This document shows, in pieces, positions 41,974-50,211 of a DNA stretch of 64,000 bases. A program made the position numbers and the translations under genes. Numbering within the stretch: position 1 is the first letter of the stretch; every line of letters begins with the position of its first letter. Source of the DNA: an uncultured Oscillospiraceae bacterium (GTDB lineage: Bacteria; Bacillota; Clostridia; Oscillospirales; Ruminococcaceae); assembly GCA_934446355.1 (NCBI GenBank), contig CAKSEC010000006.1, forward strand, positions 1 through 64,000, written 5' to 3'. The notes beneath the pieces were generated by a model, which did no database searches, was not told the origin of the DNA, and saw only the letters and a list, made by a program, of their open reading frames with translations.

Positions 41974-44265
41974 TTAGCCGAAGATTTTTATGCCATGCTT
42001 TTTGAGAGAATCATTCACATAGGCATAGTGCATATTTTCCCACTGCTGATAGCCGCTGAACTTCTCCATCTGCGTACCTGCGCAGATTACCGCAGCGACC
42101 GCAGTATGCGAACACACCGAGCCGTTCCAGATATAGCCAACGCCCTTGTGATTTGCACGAAGTCCGGCTATATCCTCCTGCTTCACAGCCTTGGGGCATA
42201 TAACTCTTGTAATCGAGAAGCTGTCTGATACCGGCGCAGTCACTCTGCAGCTTTCAATGCAGCCTCTGAGTGCTTCTGCAGTGCCGTCTGCAATCCCGAA
42301 ATATTCGCACAACTCGCCGAAATTCATGGAGAACAGGTCGTCGAAGCACAGCCGAATTATTCCTGTCACCGCCCTGCCGAAAGCCTTTTCATCATCGTCG
42401 GGCAGGTCAAGAATGCCGGATTCTCTGAAATACTTTTCAATGCGCTCCTTAGAAATGTTCTCGGAAAGCTGGTCAAGCTTTGATGTCACATTCTCATCAG
42501 AAAGCTGGAACACATCTTTTACGCAGACACTTCCGCTGTCCTCGGACATGATATCGTCTATCAGGCTGCCGCGATTCACAGATAGCTGCTCGAACGGCGC
42601 TGACGCCTTTTGCAGCACGTTATTATAGTAATCGGTAAGGCGCTCGGTCACCCGCTGGAAGAAGTCCTCCATTGCTTCGCTGACGCCGGACAGCATTTTT
42701 GCTTCGGCGTAGCATTTCAACTCGAAAAGATACTGCTCCGCCGCCTTGTTCGCAAATATTGTCGCAGACCTCACCTTTTTCAGCGCAGCACGTTCCAGAC
42801 CTCTGGTGCGCTCCACCTGCTCGTTCATGTCCTCTGCCTGCGCTTTTATCTTCGCCGCAGAAACACGCAGTTCCGCAAGGCATTTACGCAGCACTTCCTG
42901 CGCATAGAAAGGCCCTCTGCTGAAATCTGTCTTTGCAGCTTCGCAGTCTGCTATCAGGCTGTCGGAAAGTTCCTTTGCATATACCGGACCGCCCTTTTCC
43001 ACGGCCTTTCGCATTTCCTCAGCCCATTTCTCAGCCGCTTTCAGCGCGTCGTCAGAGCCGCTTTTTATCGAACGCAGCGAGAACGACGGGTCGAATCTCT
43101 CGTCAAACTCTATCTGCGGGGTGCTTCCGCTTTTTGAAGCGACCAGTTCCACGCTCGGCGAAACCTTTGCCGCATACTGTCCCAGTAGCATTTCGCCGAC
43201 ATCGTTGCCGTTCAGGATATGATTCAGCCGCATGAACAGCTTGATGCTGAGGTAAGACATTATCTTGCCCATAGGTATTTCGGCTGCGCTGACGCCAAAG
43301 GAGAGGTATCTGAAATCATGCGGTGCGTCCGGTTTCAGCATATTGTAGGACATTATGCGCTCTGCGTCGTCGTCCTTGCTGAAAAGCACCTCCATGCGGC
43401 TTATTATCTTCTCTGCGGCGCATTCCATAGTATGGCCGTAGGTATCCTCTGCGGGGATAAGGAAGCACGCATTGAACGGCGGCTTGTCGGAATCCACCTC
43501 AAAGGTCTGGGTGTATTTCTGCGTGAACCGCTTCTTATGGCACTGGAATTTATCCAGTTCCGAGCGTGCAATAATCGTATTCGCTGAATAGTGACCCATG
43601 TCCCTGCTGTCAGTTTCAACAAGGGCTGCCGTATCCGCAGCAAAAAGGTATCCGTTGACGCGCACCGGACAGGGACACACCGAGAAAATCTTGGTCAGGA
43701 CGTATGCAAGGTCAATGAACATTCCCCCGAAGAACACATCTCCGAGGTTTCCGGTCAGTATTATGTCTATGGGCTTATCACTTCCGCCGAAACCAGTCAC
43801 AGCTTCCCCCGCAAGCTTTATCAGCTGAGGGAAGCAGTGAAACAGCGCCACTCTGCCGCACTGACGCTTTGTCAGTCCGTACACGGGCGCAGCGGGCGAA
43901 TAGTTCTTGAGCCCTTGGTCGAACCAGTCCAGCGCGCTTTCGGGCAGCTTGGCAGGCTCATTGAGGTACTTGTATATCGCTTCCTCCGGCTTTATCGGCA
44001 TGGTATCGCCGTCAGCCGGCACGCTTCCCTCGAAATTTGCGGCGGCGAGCTGGCTTTCCTCGCCGATACAGAGGTAACGTACCTTTTTGGGGTCTGCGCC
44101 GAATCGCTTTTCAACGAGGTGTATGCAATTCAGCACGCAATCAACGCCGTTTCTGCCCACACCTATAATATACAGCCTGTTCATGCCGAAATGACTTTTC
44201 TGCCCATCGTAAAGCTTCAAAATGCGTTCCGGTCTGAGCCACTCTATTTTCTGCCGTATTTCCAC
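41974..44265 (-). CDS. Large protein resembling tubulin-like (Tubulin_2/FtsZl) proteins
   Basis: The protein has 763 residues. The start is GTG 44265, seven bases after AAGGGGTG. The N-terminus has a Rossmann-like opening LYIIGVGRNGVDCVL (31-45). A second loop, IDIILTGNLGDVFFGGMFIDL (about 166-186), lies where tubulin-like proteins carry their glycine-rich GGTGSG signature, and RQCGRVALF (135-142) resembles a conserved segment of the Tubulin_2 family. Residues about 430-560 are predicted coiled coil. There is no signal peptide. If the assignment is right, the nucleotide loop is degenerate. It lies between a nitrilase-type gene and the membrane transglutaminase gene in a three-gene unit. The family call is tentative. 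Confidence 0.5.
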   Translation of the reverse strand: MEIRQKIEWLRPERILKLYDGQKSHFGMNRLYIIGVGRNGVDCVLNCIHLVEKRFGADPKKVRYLCIGEESQLAAANFEGSVPADGDTMPIKPEEAIYKYLNEPAKLPESALDWFDQGLKNYSPAAPVYGLTKRQCGRVALFHCFPQLIKLAGEAVTGFGGSDKPIDIILTGNLGDVFFGGMFIDLAYVLTKIFSVCPCPVRVNGYLFAADTAALVETDSRDMGHYSANTIIARSELDKFQCHKKRFTQKYTQTFEVDSDKPPFNACFLIPAEDTYGHTMECAAEKIISRMEVLFSKDDDAERIMSYNMLKPDAPHDFRYLSFGVSAAEIPMGKIMSYLSIKLFMRLNHILNGNDVGEMLLGQYAAKVSPSVELVASKSGSTPQIEFDERFDPSFSLRSIKSGSDDALKAAEKWAEEMRKAVEKGGPVYAKELSDSLIADCEAAKTDFSRGPFYAQEVLRKCLAELRVSAAKIKAQAEDMNEQVERTRGLERAALKKVRSATIFANKAAEQYLFELKCYAEAKMLSGVSEAMEDFFQRVTERLTDYYNNVLQKASAPFEQLSVNRGSLIDDIMSEDSGSVCVKDVFQLSDENVTSKLDQLSENISKERIEKYFRESGILDLPDDDEKAFGRAVTGIIRLCFDDLFSMNFGELCEYFGIADGTAEALRGCIESCRVTAPVSDSFSITRVICPKAVKQEDIAGLRANHKGVGYIWNGSVCSHTAVAAVICAGTQMEKFSGYQQWENMHYAYVNDSLKKHGIKIFG

Positions 44266-44278
44266 GAATACACACCCC

Positions 44279-45061
44279 TTACCTGTTGTAAAAATCTCTG
44301 TACAGCTGCTTTCTGCGGTCGTTCTTGACCGGAAAGTTCTTTCGCACTGAATCGCATTCCCCTGCGCTTATTTCTGCGAATATCAACTGTTCCGCGTATG
44401 GCTGCGCCGAAGCAAGAACGATACCCTCCGGCGATATTATCGCACTGTCGCCCGAATAGCTGAGCCCTCCCCCGCTGCCGCAGCGGTTGCAGCCAGCGAA
44501 ATAGGACTGCGTTTCGATAGCCCTCGCCTGAAGCAGCGTTTTCCAGTGCAGGCTGCGGCTGTCCGGCCAGTTAGCCGACACTATAATGAGCGGGCAGCTT
44601 TCCGACAGGTGCTGATATAGTTCAGGGAATCTGAGGTCGTAGCATACAGTGAGCCCGACGTTCAGCCCTCTGACCTGTGCGCTCACCGGCTTATCACCGG
44701 ACGAGTACACCTTATCCTCGCCGCCGTAGGAGAACGGGTGAAGCTTGTCATATTCAGCAATGACCGCTCCGCCGTCTGCAACGCACAGACGGTTGAGGAC
44801 ACGCTCCCCGTCCTTGCACGCAAACCCGAATGCAGCCGCGATCCCGTATTCCCTGCTGCACTGAGCGAAAAAGCGAACGGTTTCACCGTCGGCGGGTTCT
44901 GACAGCTCTGCATTCATCGTGAATCCGGTCAGGGACAGTTCAGGAAAGACGATAAGTTCCGCGCCCCGCTCTGCCGCGCTTCCCATGAGTTCTCGGCAGC
45001 GGGACATATTTTCTGTCTTGTTCTCCCATACTATATCGGTCTGCGCGACACACAGCTTCAA
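44279..45061 (-). CDS. Carbon-nitrogen hydrolase (nitrilase superfamily)
   Basis: The protein has about 260 residues. The catalytic triad is visible: glutamate in IVFPELSLTGF, lysine in EYDKLHPFSYGGED, cysteine in GLTVCYDLRFPELYQ. The layout fits the omega-amidase/YafV-like branch that hydrolyses small amides. The start is uncertain: ATG 45070 directly abuts GGGAG, which is too close, whereas TTG 45061 is nine bases away and gives MKLCVAQTDIVW, so I prefer TTG 45061. It is 13 bases before the tubulin-like gene. Confidence 0.9.
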   Translation of the reverse strand: MKLCVAQTDIVWENKTENMSRCRELMGSAAERGAELIVFPELSLTGFTMNAELSEPADGETVRFFAQCSREYGIAAAFGFACKDGERVLNRLCVADGGAVIAEYDKLHPFSYGGEDKVYSSGDKPVSAQVRGLNVGLTVCYDLRFPELYQHLSESCPLIIVSANWPDSRSLHWKTLLQARAIETQSYFAGCNRCGSGGGLSYSGDSAIISPEGIVLASAQPYAEQLIFAEISAGECDSVRKNFPVKNDRRKQLYRDFYNR

Positions 45062-45168
45062 CCACAACATCTCCCGAAAAAAATTTCTATGTTACTATTA
45101 TACAATGATTCCGGAATTATGTCAACAAGTAACAGCACAATTATACAAAAAAATCAATATCATCAGCT

Positions 45169-45360
45169 TGTTGAAAAAATCTTCTCCCAGACTGTCGAGA
45201 AGCCCTCAGATTCTAGGAACCCGCCCTACGGCTAGGCTTTGTGCAGGCTGCCCTTAGTTGCCCGACATCGTGTCGGGCTTTGGGGGCAGCGGCACAAACA
45301 TCGTGTTTGTGCCTGCCGTAGGGCGGGTGACGACGAAGATGAGGGTTTATCGACAGTCTG
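45169..45360. repeat. Palindromic repeat element, copy 1 (expanded form)
   Basis: Homology with 60002-60125 begins at TGTTGAAAAA (45169). The core 45188-45360 is bounded by CAGACTGTCGA and TCGACAGTCTG (11-bp perfect inverted ends), then CCCTCA/TGAGGG. A 14-bp stem ACCCGCCCTACGGC (45219-45232) pairs with 45315-45328. The interior carries two more perfect hairpins, GCCCGACA-TCG-TGTCGGGC and GGCACAAACA-TCG-TGTTTGTGCC, which copy 2 lacks. It ends one base before the stop codon of the membrane-protein gene (45362) and likely ends that transcript. No protein is encoded. This fills the gap between 45070 and 45362. Confidence 0.85.
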
Positions 45361-45361
45361 A

Positions 45362-45868
45362 TCATATGTCATCGCTCGTCTTGCGGCGATACTTCTTATA
45401 CGCAGCGAATGTAATTATGGAAGATGCAAAAAACAGCACGCCGCATATAATAAGCGACAATTCATCGGACATACCGCTTTCGGTCATCAGCGTAAATTCT
45501 TCGTCCATGTTAGGCAGTAGTTCGATTATAAGTATAGTCGGCAGGTAAAATATTAAAAACGTTGCCGTGTAAATTACCTTTTTGCCTGAAACCCCAAAAA
45601 GACATTCTTTATAAGCACACCGTATCACCCACCACAGATACGCCGCAGCGCCGCACAGAGCGAGTAAGAAAAACGAACTTTCGCACAGGCTGACAAACTC
45701 GTCATGTATAACAAGCGTCAATACGGATAAAACAACATAAACCGCCAGTGCCTCAACAGTCAGGTGCATTCTGACTATTTTCTGCCGCTCGTCGTATATT
45801 TCTTTCTCGCTGCCCGACTTGCCAAGGATTAAATTTTCACAGAATTTGTCAAAGCTTTTCATGCTCAT
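45362..45868 (-). CDS. Four-helix membrane protein partnered with an XRE regulator
   Basis: The protein has 168 residues. An N-terminal hydrophilic part (GSEKEIYDERQKIVRMH) is followed by four hydrophobic spans (AVYVVLSVLTLVI, FFLLALCGAAAYLWWVI, VIYTATFLIFYLPTILII, LSLIICGVLFFASSIITF). The start ATG 45868 follows GGAGGA. It overlaps the regulator gene upstream by 4 bases. XRE regulator plus small membrane protein pairs like this are common in Firmicutes, but their role is not known. The stop codon abuts the palindromic repeat element. Confidence 0.8.
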   Translation of the reverse strand: MSMKSFDKFCENLILGKSGSEKEIYDERQKIVRMHLTVEALAVYVVLSVLTLVIHDEFVSLCESSFFLLALCGAAAYLWWVIRCAYKECLFGVSGKKVIYTATFLIFYLPTILIIELLPNMDEEFTLMTESGMSDELSLIICGVLFFASSIITFAAYKKYRRKTSDDI

Positions 45869-46071
45869 TTTTCGTCCTCCTCCCAGAACAGCTCGTCAAG
45901 AGTTTTTCCAAGTGCCCTGCATATCGCTATGCAGAGGTTTATCGTCGGGTTATAGTCGCCGTTTTCGACTGCGTTGATTGTCTGACGAGTAACGCCGACC
46001 TTTTTCGCAAGCGCCTCCTGCGACAGGTCGAGCGCAGCCCGACAAGATTTAAGCCTGAGATTTTTTGCCAT
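45865..46071 (-). CDS. XRE-family helix-turn-helix regulator
   Basis: The protein has 68 residues, essentially only the HTH domain: DLSQEALAKKVGVTRQTINAVENGDYNPTINLCIAICRAL, ending with the acidic LDELFWEEDE tail. This is the YgzD/Cro-like short type, which usually represses its own operon. The start ATG 46071 follows TTGAGGTGAGAGT. The promoter at 46089-46117 is directly upstream, so self-regulation is likely. Confidence 0.93.
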   Translation of the reverse strand: MAKNLRLKSCRAALDLSQEALAKKVGVTRQTINAVENGDYNPTINLCIAICRALGKTLDELFWEEDEK

Positions 46072-46088
46072 ACTCTCACCTCAATTAA

Positions 46089-46117
46089 AGTATAACATAT
46101 ACATTACGTTTTGTCAA
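46089..46117 (-). promoter_or_regulatory. Sigma-A promoter for the XRE/membrane-protein pair
   Basis: On the minus strand TTGACA (46117-46112), 17 bases, TATACT (46094-46089). The leader is only about 12-15 bases, so a bound XRE protein would easily block it. Confidence 0.75.
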
Positions 46118-46170
46118 GTATATCTGACACAATGACAAAAATATATTTCAGATTATTTATGCAGCTTTTC

Positions 46171-46198
46171 TGGACACAATATTTTTATTCATTATAAT
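46171..46198 (+). promoter_or_regulatory. Possible sigma-A promoter upstream of spoIVB
   Basis: TGGACA (46171-46176), 16 bases, TATAAT (46193-46198). It is about 125 bases before the spoIVB start. A sigma-G type promoter would be expected for spoIVB, but I could not find a convincing one. Confidence 0.35.
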
Positions 46199-46327
46199 AA
46201 GCCGTGAGGAATGCGAAAAATACGCTGTGAGCATATAATCCCGCTTGTTATTTCCTTTTATATTTACCCCCGTATTGCAAATAGTAACTTCGTGACGGAA
46301 CTCATATTTTCAAATCGGGGTGAATCA

Positions 46328-47449
46328 ATGGAAAAAGCGGGAAAGATAATATCCGGTGCAGTCTGCTGGCTTATAGCGGCGGCGGCAGGCGTGCTCGGAT
46401 TCTACTATGCAGTCCTGCCCGGCGAACTGAGCGCACCGACCGGCGGCAGCGTTCAGGGCAGGATATGCGGCGCAGAAATAATACAGTATGACGGCGGCTA
46501 CGGCTATGCGGTCGGTGCAATGAAAATAAAGCCGGTCAGCCTGAACTCTACCAGCAGGCGAATGCTGATACCGGGCGGCGAGCCATTCGGAATAAAGCTC
46601 AGGACGCAGGGCGTGATGGTCATTTCGGTGAACTGCGGCTCTCCGGCAGACAAAGCGGGCATAAAATCAGGCGACATAATCTCACAGGTGAACGGTATCC
46701 CCGTACACACGAACTCAGAAATTGCAGCGGCAGTGCAGCTTGACAGAGAAAAAAGCGTTGTGATACTCAAACGGGGCAGCGGAGAAATGTGCGTCACAGC
46801 AATGCCGGAGCGTTCCGGAGATGATATGCAGATAGGCGCATGGGTCAGGGACAGCGCAGCGGGAATAGGCACGATGACATTCTACGACCCTCTGTCGGGT
46901 ATGTTCGGGGGTCTGGGACATCCGGTGAGCGACGTTACCACCGGCGAACTTATGCCGCTTGCAAGCGGTGAGATTACCTCTGCTGAAATATTCAGCGTAA
47001 TACGCGGACAAAAGGGCGAAGCGGGCGAACTTTGCGGCGAACTCTGTCCGGAGGTCACGGGCAGGCTGTCCGATAATACGCCGGTGGGCGTATTCGGCGT
47101 ACCTGTGGACGTCCCCGAAGCGGAAGCCATTCCTGTCGCTTTCCGGCAGGAGGTGAAGTGCGGTCCGGCAGTGATACTCACGACAATAAACGGCAGCGAG
47201 CCGCAGGAATACTCTATCGAAATAGAGAAGATAAACCTCTGCGCTCTTAACGGCACGAAAAGCATGGTGATACGTGTGACAGACCAGCGGCTGCTGGAAT
47301 CCTCAGGCGGTATCGTAAAGGGAATGAGCGGCAGTCCGATAATACAGGACGGTATGCTTGCAGGGGCAGTCACTCATGTGTTTCTTAACGACCCGACCAG
47401 AGGGTATGCGGTGTTTGCGGAAAGTATGCTGGAGGAAATGGAAAGCTGA
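46328..47449 (+). CDS. spoIVB: SpoIVB serine peptidase
   Basis: The protein has 373 residues. It is the forespore-secreted S55 protease that signals pro-sigma-K processing across the intermembrane space. One N-terminal membrane anchor (IISGAVCWLIAAAAGVLGFYYAV), a PDZ domain (MVISVNCGSPADKAGIKSGDIISQVNGIPV), and the S55 domain with GGLGHPVSDVTTGELM (histidine) and KGMSGSPIIQDGMLAGAVTHVFLNDP (serine) are all intact. The start ATG 46328 follows GGGGTG; the open frame upstream to 46211 has no ribosome site. It is a single-gene unit with its own terminator. Confidence 0.95.
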   Translation: MEKAGKIISGAVCWLIAAAAGVLGFYYAVLPGELSAPTGGSVQGRICGAEIIQYDGGYGYAVGAMKIKPVSLNSTSRRMLIPGGEPFGIKLRTQGVMVISVNCGSPADKAGIKSGDIISQVNGIPVHTNSEIAAAVQLDREKSVVILKRGSGEMCVTAMPERSGDDMQIGAWVRDSAAGIGTMTFYDPLSGMFGGLGHPVSDVTTGELMPLASGEITSAEIFSVIRGQKGEAGELCGELCPEVTGRLSDNTPVGVFGVPVDVPEAEAIPVAFRQEVKCGPAVILTTINGSEPQEYSIEIEKINLCALNGTKSMVIRVTDQRLLESSGGIVKGMSGSPIIQDGMLAGAVTHVFLNDPTRGYAVFAESMLEEMES

Positions 47450-47457
47450 AAATTCTC

Positions 47458-47484
47458 AGACCGGCGTGATATCATGCCGGTCTT
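47458..47484 (+). terminator. Terminator after spoIVB
   Basis: AGACCGGC (47458-47465) pairs with GCCGGTCT (47476-47483); the centre TGATATCA continues the palindrome. The T-run is weak, so termination may be partial. Confidence 0.55.
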
Positions 47485-47527
47485 AAGCACTTTATTATAT
47501 TATTCTCAAATAATCCCCATAAACATC

Positions 47528-47555
47528 TTGAATTATACAAAAAATCTGATATAAT
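47528..47555 (+). promoter_or_regulatory. Sigma-A promoter for the sugar kinase operon
   Basis: TTGAAT (47528-47533), 16 bases, TATAAT (47550-47555). Transcription would start near 47562 and run through the kinase, HAD fusion, addB and addA genes, which are closely packed or overlap. Confidence 0.6.
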
Positions 47556-47612
47556 TATAGTAGTACTTTTGAAAACGACCCATTGAGGAACAAAATAAAG
47601 AGAGGGAAAATA

Positions 47613-48578
47613 ATGGATAAGGTGCTTTTGATAGGTGAACCGCTTGAACTGCTTCAGGCAACGGAGGAGGGCAAGTTGTCGGAGGTGTCGAATTTCAGGG
47701 CAAGCGTTTCGGGCGCTGAGATAAACGTAGCAGTCGGGCTTGCAAGACTGGGGCTTCAGCCGAGATACATGGCAAGGCTGGGCGCAGACCCCAGAGCGGA
47801 AAGAATACTCAGGTTCATGAGGGAAAACGGTATATCCAACGACCTGATGATAACCGACCCTGTGCATCTGACCGGCGCAATGATGAAAAGCAAGTCCGAG
47901 CCGGGTCAGCATGAAATATTCTATTTCCGTGAGCAGTCCGCGGCTTCGTTTCTGTGCGAGGAGGATATTGACAGGCTCGACCTGTCGGATATCCGTGCGG
48001 TACATTTCACGGGGATATTCCCTTCTATCTCGGCCAGCGCAGCCGCAGCTGCGAGCAGACTCGTTGACAAAGCAAAAGAGAACGACATAACGGTCGTGTT
48101 CGACCCGAATCTCAGGAGCCTGCTGTGGGACGATTCCCCCGAAACGCTGTCGCTGCTCAACGGCTTTGCCGCACGCTCCGACGTGTTCCTGCCAAGTCTG
48201 AAAGAAGCGCAGACGCTCTGCGGGCTTTCCGACCCAGAGGAGATAGCCGACCACTACCTTGCACTGGGCGCAAAAAAGGTCGTGGTAAAGCTTGGGAAGC
48301 AGGGCGCATACTACAAGAGCCATGTCGAAAGCGGCATTGCGCCGACATTCCGTGCAGACGCCGTTATCGACACCGCAGGTGCAGGCGACGGCTTCGCAGC
48401 AGGTCTTATCAGCGGTATCTGCGAGGAAATACCTCTCGGAGAAGCGGTGTACCGTGCGAACGCAGTCGGCAGTATGCAGATACAAAACTCAAGCGACAAC
48501 GCAGGTCTGCCCACAATGGCACAGCTTCGTGAATTTATGCTCGACCACAGGTTCGTTGACTCCGACCGTGACGACTGA
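47613..48578 (+). CDS. PfkB-family sugar kinase
   Basis: The protein has 321 residues. The ribokinase-family marks are VSGAEINVAVGLARLG near the N-terminus, VFDPNLRSLLW in the middle and the catalytic DTAGAGDGFAAGLISG motif with the base aspartate. The closest functional type is 2-dehydro-3-deoxygluconokinase or fructokinase, judged only by general pattern, so I do not name it. The start ATG 47613 follows AGAGAGGG. It is 16 bases before the HAD-fusion gene. Confidence 0.9.
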   Translation: MDKVLLIGEPLELLQATEEGKLSEVSNFRASVSGAEINVAVGLARLGLQPRYMARLGADPRAERILRFMRENGISNDLMITDPVHLTGAMMKSKSEPGQHEIFYFREQSAASFLCEEDIDRLDLSDIRAVHFTGIFPSISASAAAAASRLVDKAKENDITVVFDPNLRSLLWDDSPETLSLLNGFAARSDVFLPSLKEAQTLCGLSDPEEIADHYLALGAKKVVVKLGKQGAYYKSHVESGIAPTFRADAVIDTAGAGDGFAAGLISGICEEIPLGEAVYRANAVGSMQIQNSSDNAGLPTMAQLREFMLDHRFVDSDRDD

Positions 48579-48594
48579 CCTTTAGGGAGAATCT

Positions 48595-50211
48595 ATGACA
48601 TTATACGCCACAGACCTTGACGGAACGCTGCTGCGCACCGACAAAAGCATATCCGACGACACCGCCTCGCTGCTGAACAGGCTGGTGTCGCAGGGCGTGC
48701 TGTTCACATACGCCACGGCGCGCTCCTATTCCAGTGCGTCGCCGCTCATCAGCAAGCTAGAGCTTTCCTGCCCCGCTGTGACATTCAACGGGGTATTTAT
48801 AATTGACGCGAAAACAGGCAGGCATATCGTCGAAAATATCTTCACGCCTGATTCTTTCAATATCGCCGTCAGCTTCTTCAACAGGCTGGACCTTGCGCCG
48901 CTCGTTTATTCCTACATCAACGGCAGAGAGCGTGTCAGCTACCTTGAGGACAGGCTTCAGGACGTTTACGGGTACGTCAGCACACGCAAGGGAGATGAAA
49001 GGCTGCGTCCGGTGAAAACACGCAGCGAACTGTTTGAGGGAAAGGTGTTCTATTTCACGCTGCTGAACCCTCAGGTGGATCGTCTGCTGCTTGACGAGGC
49101 GTTCTCACGTGAAAACGGCTTTGCGGTGAACATGATGCCCGATACCTACAACAAGGACGAAATATGGTACGAGATATTCAGCCGAAACGCAAGCAAGGCG
49201 GCAGCGCTTTTGCAGGTGATGGAACTAACTCGCGCAGATCGGCTGGTGTGCTTCGGCGACAACAACAACGACCTGTCCATGATATGCTCCGCAGATGTTG
49301 GAGTAGCGGTCGCAAATGCCTGTCCGGAACTTAAAAAGGCAGCCGACCGTGTTATCGAAAGCTGCAACGACGGTGCAGTCGCTCGATTTATCGCAGAGGA
49401 CTGCGGTCTGATATCGAAGCCCGCCCCCGAAAGCACGGCGGCGTTCACCGACCGGGACAGGTTTTCTCAGGCGCTCAGCAATGCGACAATGCGCATTCGT
49501 GGAATGCACGGCTCAGTGGGTACTCAAAACGAAAAGCTGATACACGCCGTGCTGAAAAACTACTATGCGCCGTATTCTGACGAGCAGGAAGTACGTATCG
49601 GCAAGTACTTCGCCGACGCCGTAAACGAAAACGGGATTTTCGAGATACAGTCCAGAAGCCTGCACCTGCTCAAGGAAAAGCTTGCCGCATTCACTCAGGC
49701 GGCAAACGTCACTGTAGTCCATCCGGTCGAGGTATCGACCAGAAACGTATACATAAACTCGCAGACAGGCGAAGTCATTCAAGAAACGCCATTCCGTAAG
49801 GTGAACAAGCGGCAGAAGATATACGAGGAGCTTTACTCAATCAGAAGCCAGCTTACCAACAGCCGTGTTACCGTGATACTCGCAAAGCTGCGCACCGAAA
49901 AGCGCATATGCAGTCCGGACGGAAAAATACCCGATATGCGCAGCAGAACAGCACGAAAGAAGCTTGACATCAGCAAAGTACCGCTGGAACTTGTCGAGGA
50001 AACGGTCATTCCGCTGCCGGAGGGGCTTATGTGCTTCATGCCTGAGGGACTTCCCGAAAGCTTCACGAAAAAGGAGTTCTGCAAAATAGCGCAGGAGCCG
50101 CAAAGCTCGCTCAGGCTTGAGGTGCTCCGTGAAGCGGGGCTCATCAAGCGGACGGGCAGCCGCGGTAAAGCATACGTATATTCATTGAGCGGAGGAAAGG
50201 AACAAGTATGA
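48595..50211 (+). CDS. HAD-IIB phosphatase fused to a nuclease-like domain
   Basis: The protein has 538 residues. Residues 1-270 are a complete Cof-type HAD hydrolase: DLDGTLLRTD, the threonine-type second motif, NASKAAAL with the lysine, and CFGDNNNDLSM. From about residue 303 (MHGSVGTQNEKLIHAVLKNYY) a second domain follows with ADAVNENGIFEIQ, i.e. D341, E350 and Q352 arranged like a PD-(D/E)xK nuclease core. It is followed by VTVVHPVEV and an end resembling a winged helix (FTKKEFCKIAQ, LREAGLIKRTG). The second part resembles a stand-alone family in related Clostridia. It overlaps addB by 4 bases, so a DNA-related role is plausible but unproven. Confidence 0.8.
   Translation: MTLYATDLDGTLLRTDKSISDDTASLLNRLVSQGVLFTYATARSYSSASPLISKLELSCPAVTFNGVFIIDAKTGRHIVENIFTPDSFNIAVSFFNRLDLAPLVYSYINGRERVSYLEDRLQDVYGYVSTRKGDERLRPVKTRSELFEGKVFYFTLLNPQVDRLLLDEAFSRENGFAVNMMPDTYNKDEIWYEIFSRNASKAAALLQVMELTRADRLVCFGDNNNDLSMICSADVGVAVANACPELKKAADRVIESCNDGAVARFIAEDCGLISKPAPESTAAFTDRDRFSQALSNATMRIRGMHGSVGTQNEKLIHAVLKNYYAPYSDEQEVRIGKYFADAVNENGIFEIQSRSLHLLKEKLAAFTQAANVTVVHPVEVSTRNVYINSQTGEVIQETPFRKVNKRQKIYEELYSIRSQLTNSRVTVILAKLRTEKRICSPDGKIPDMRSRTARKKLDISKVPLELVEETVIPLPEGLMCFMPEGLPESFTKKEFCKIAQEPQSSLRLEVLREAGLIKRTGSRGKAYVYSLSGGKEQV

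Noticed and set aside
45188..45360. CRISPR-like or T-box interpretation of the palindromic region
   Set aside because: No spaced direct repeats exist and no T-box sequence or aminoacyl gene follows; the structure matches a repeat element shared with 60002-60125.
46211..46327. Longer N-terminus for SpoIVB
   Set aside because: The open frame continues upstream, but only ATG 46328 gives the usual short cytoplasmic tail before the membrane anchor.
47472..48485. 337-codon open frame on the minus strand
   Set aside because: It is antisense to the sugar kinase gene, which has the complete PfkB motifs; the opposite frame is cysteine- and histidine-rich with no family signature.
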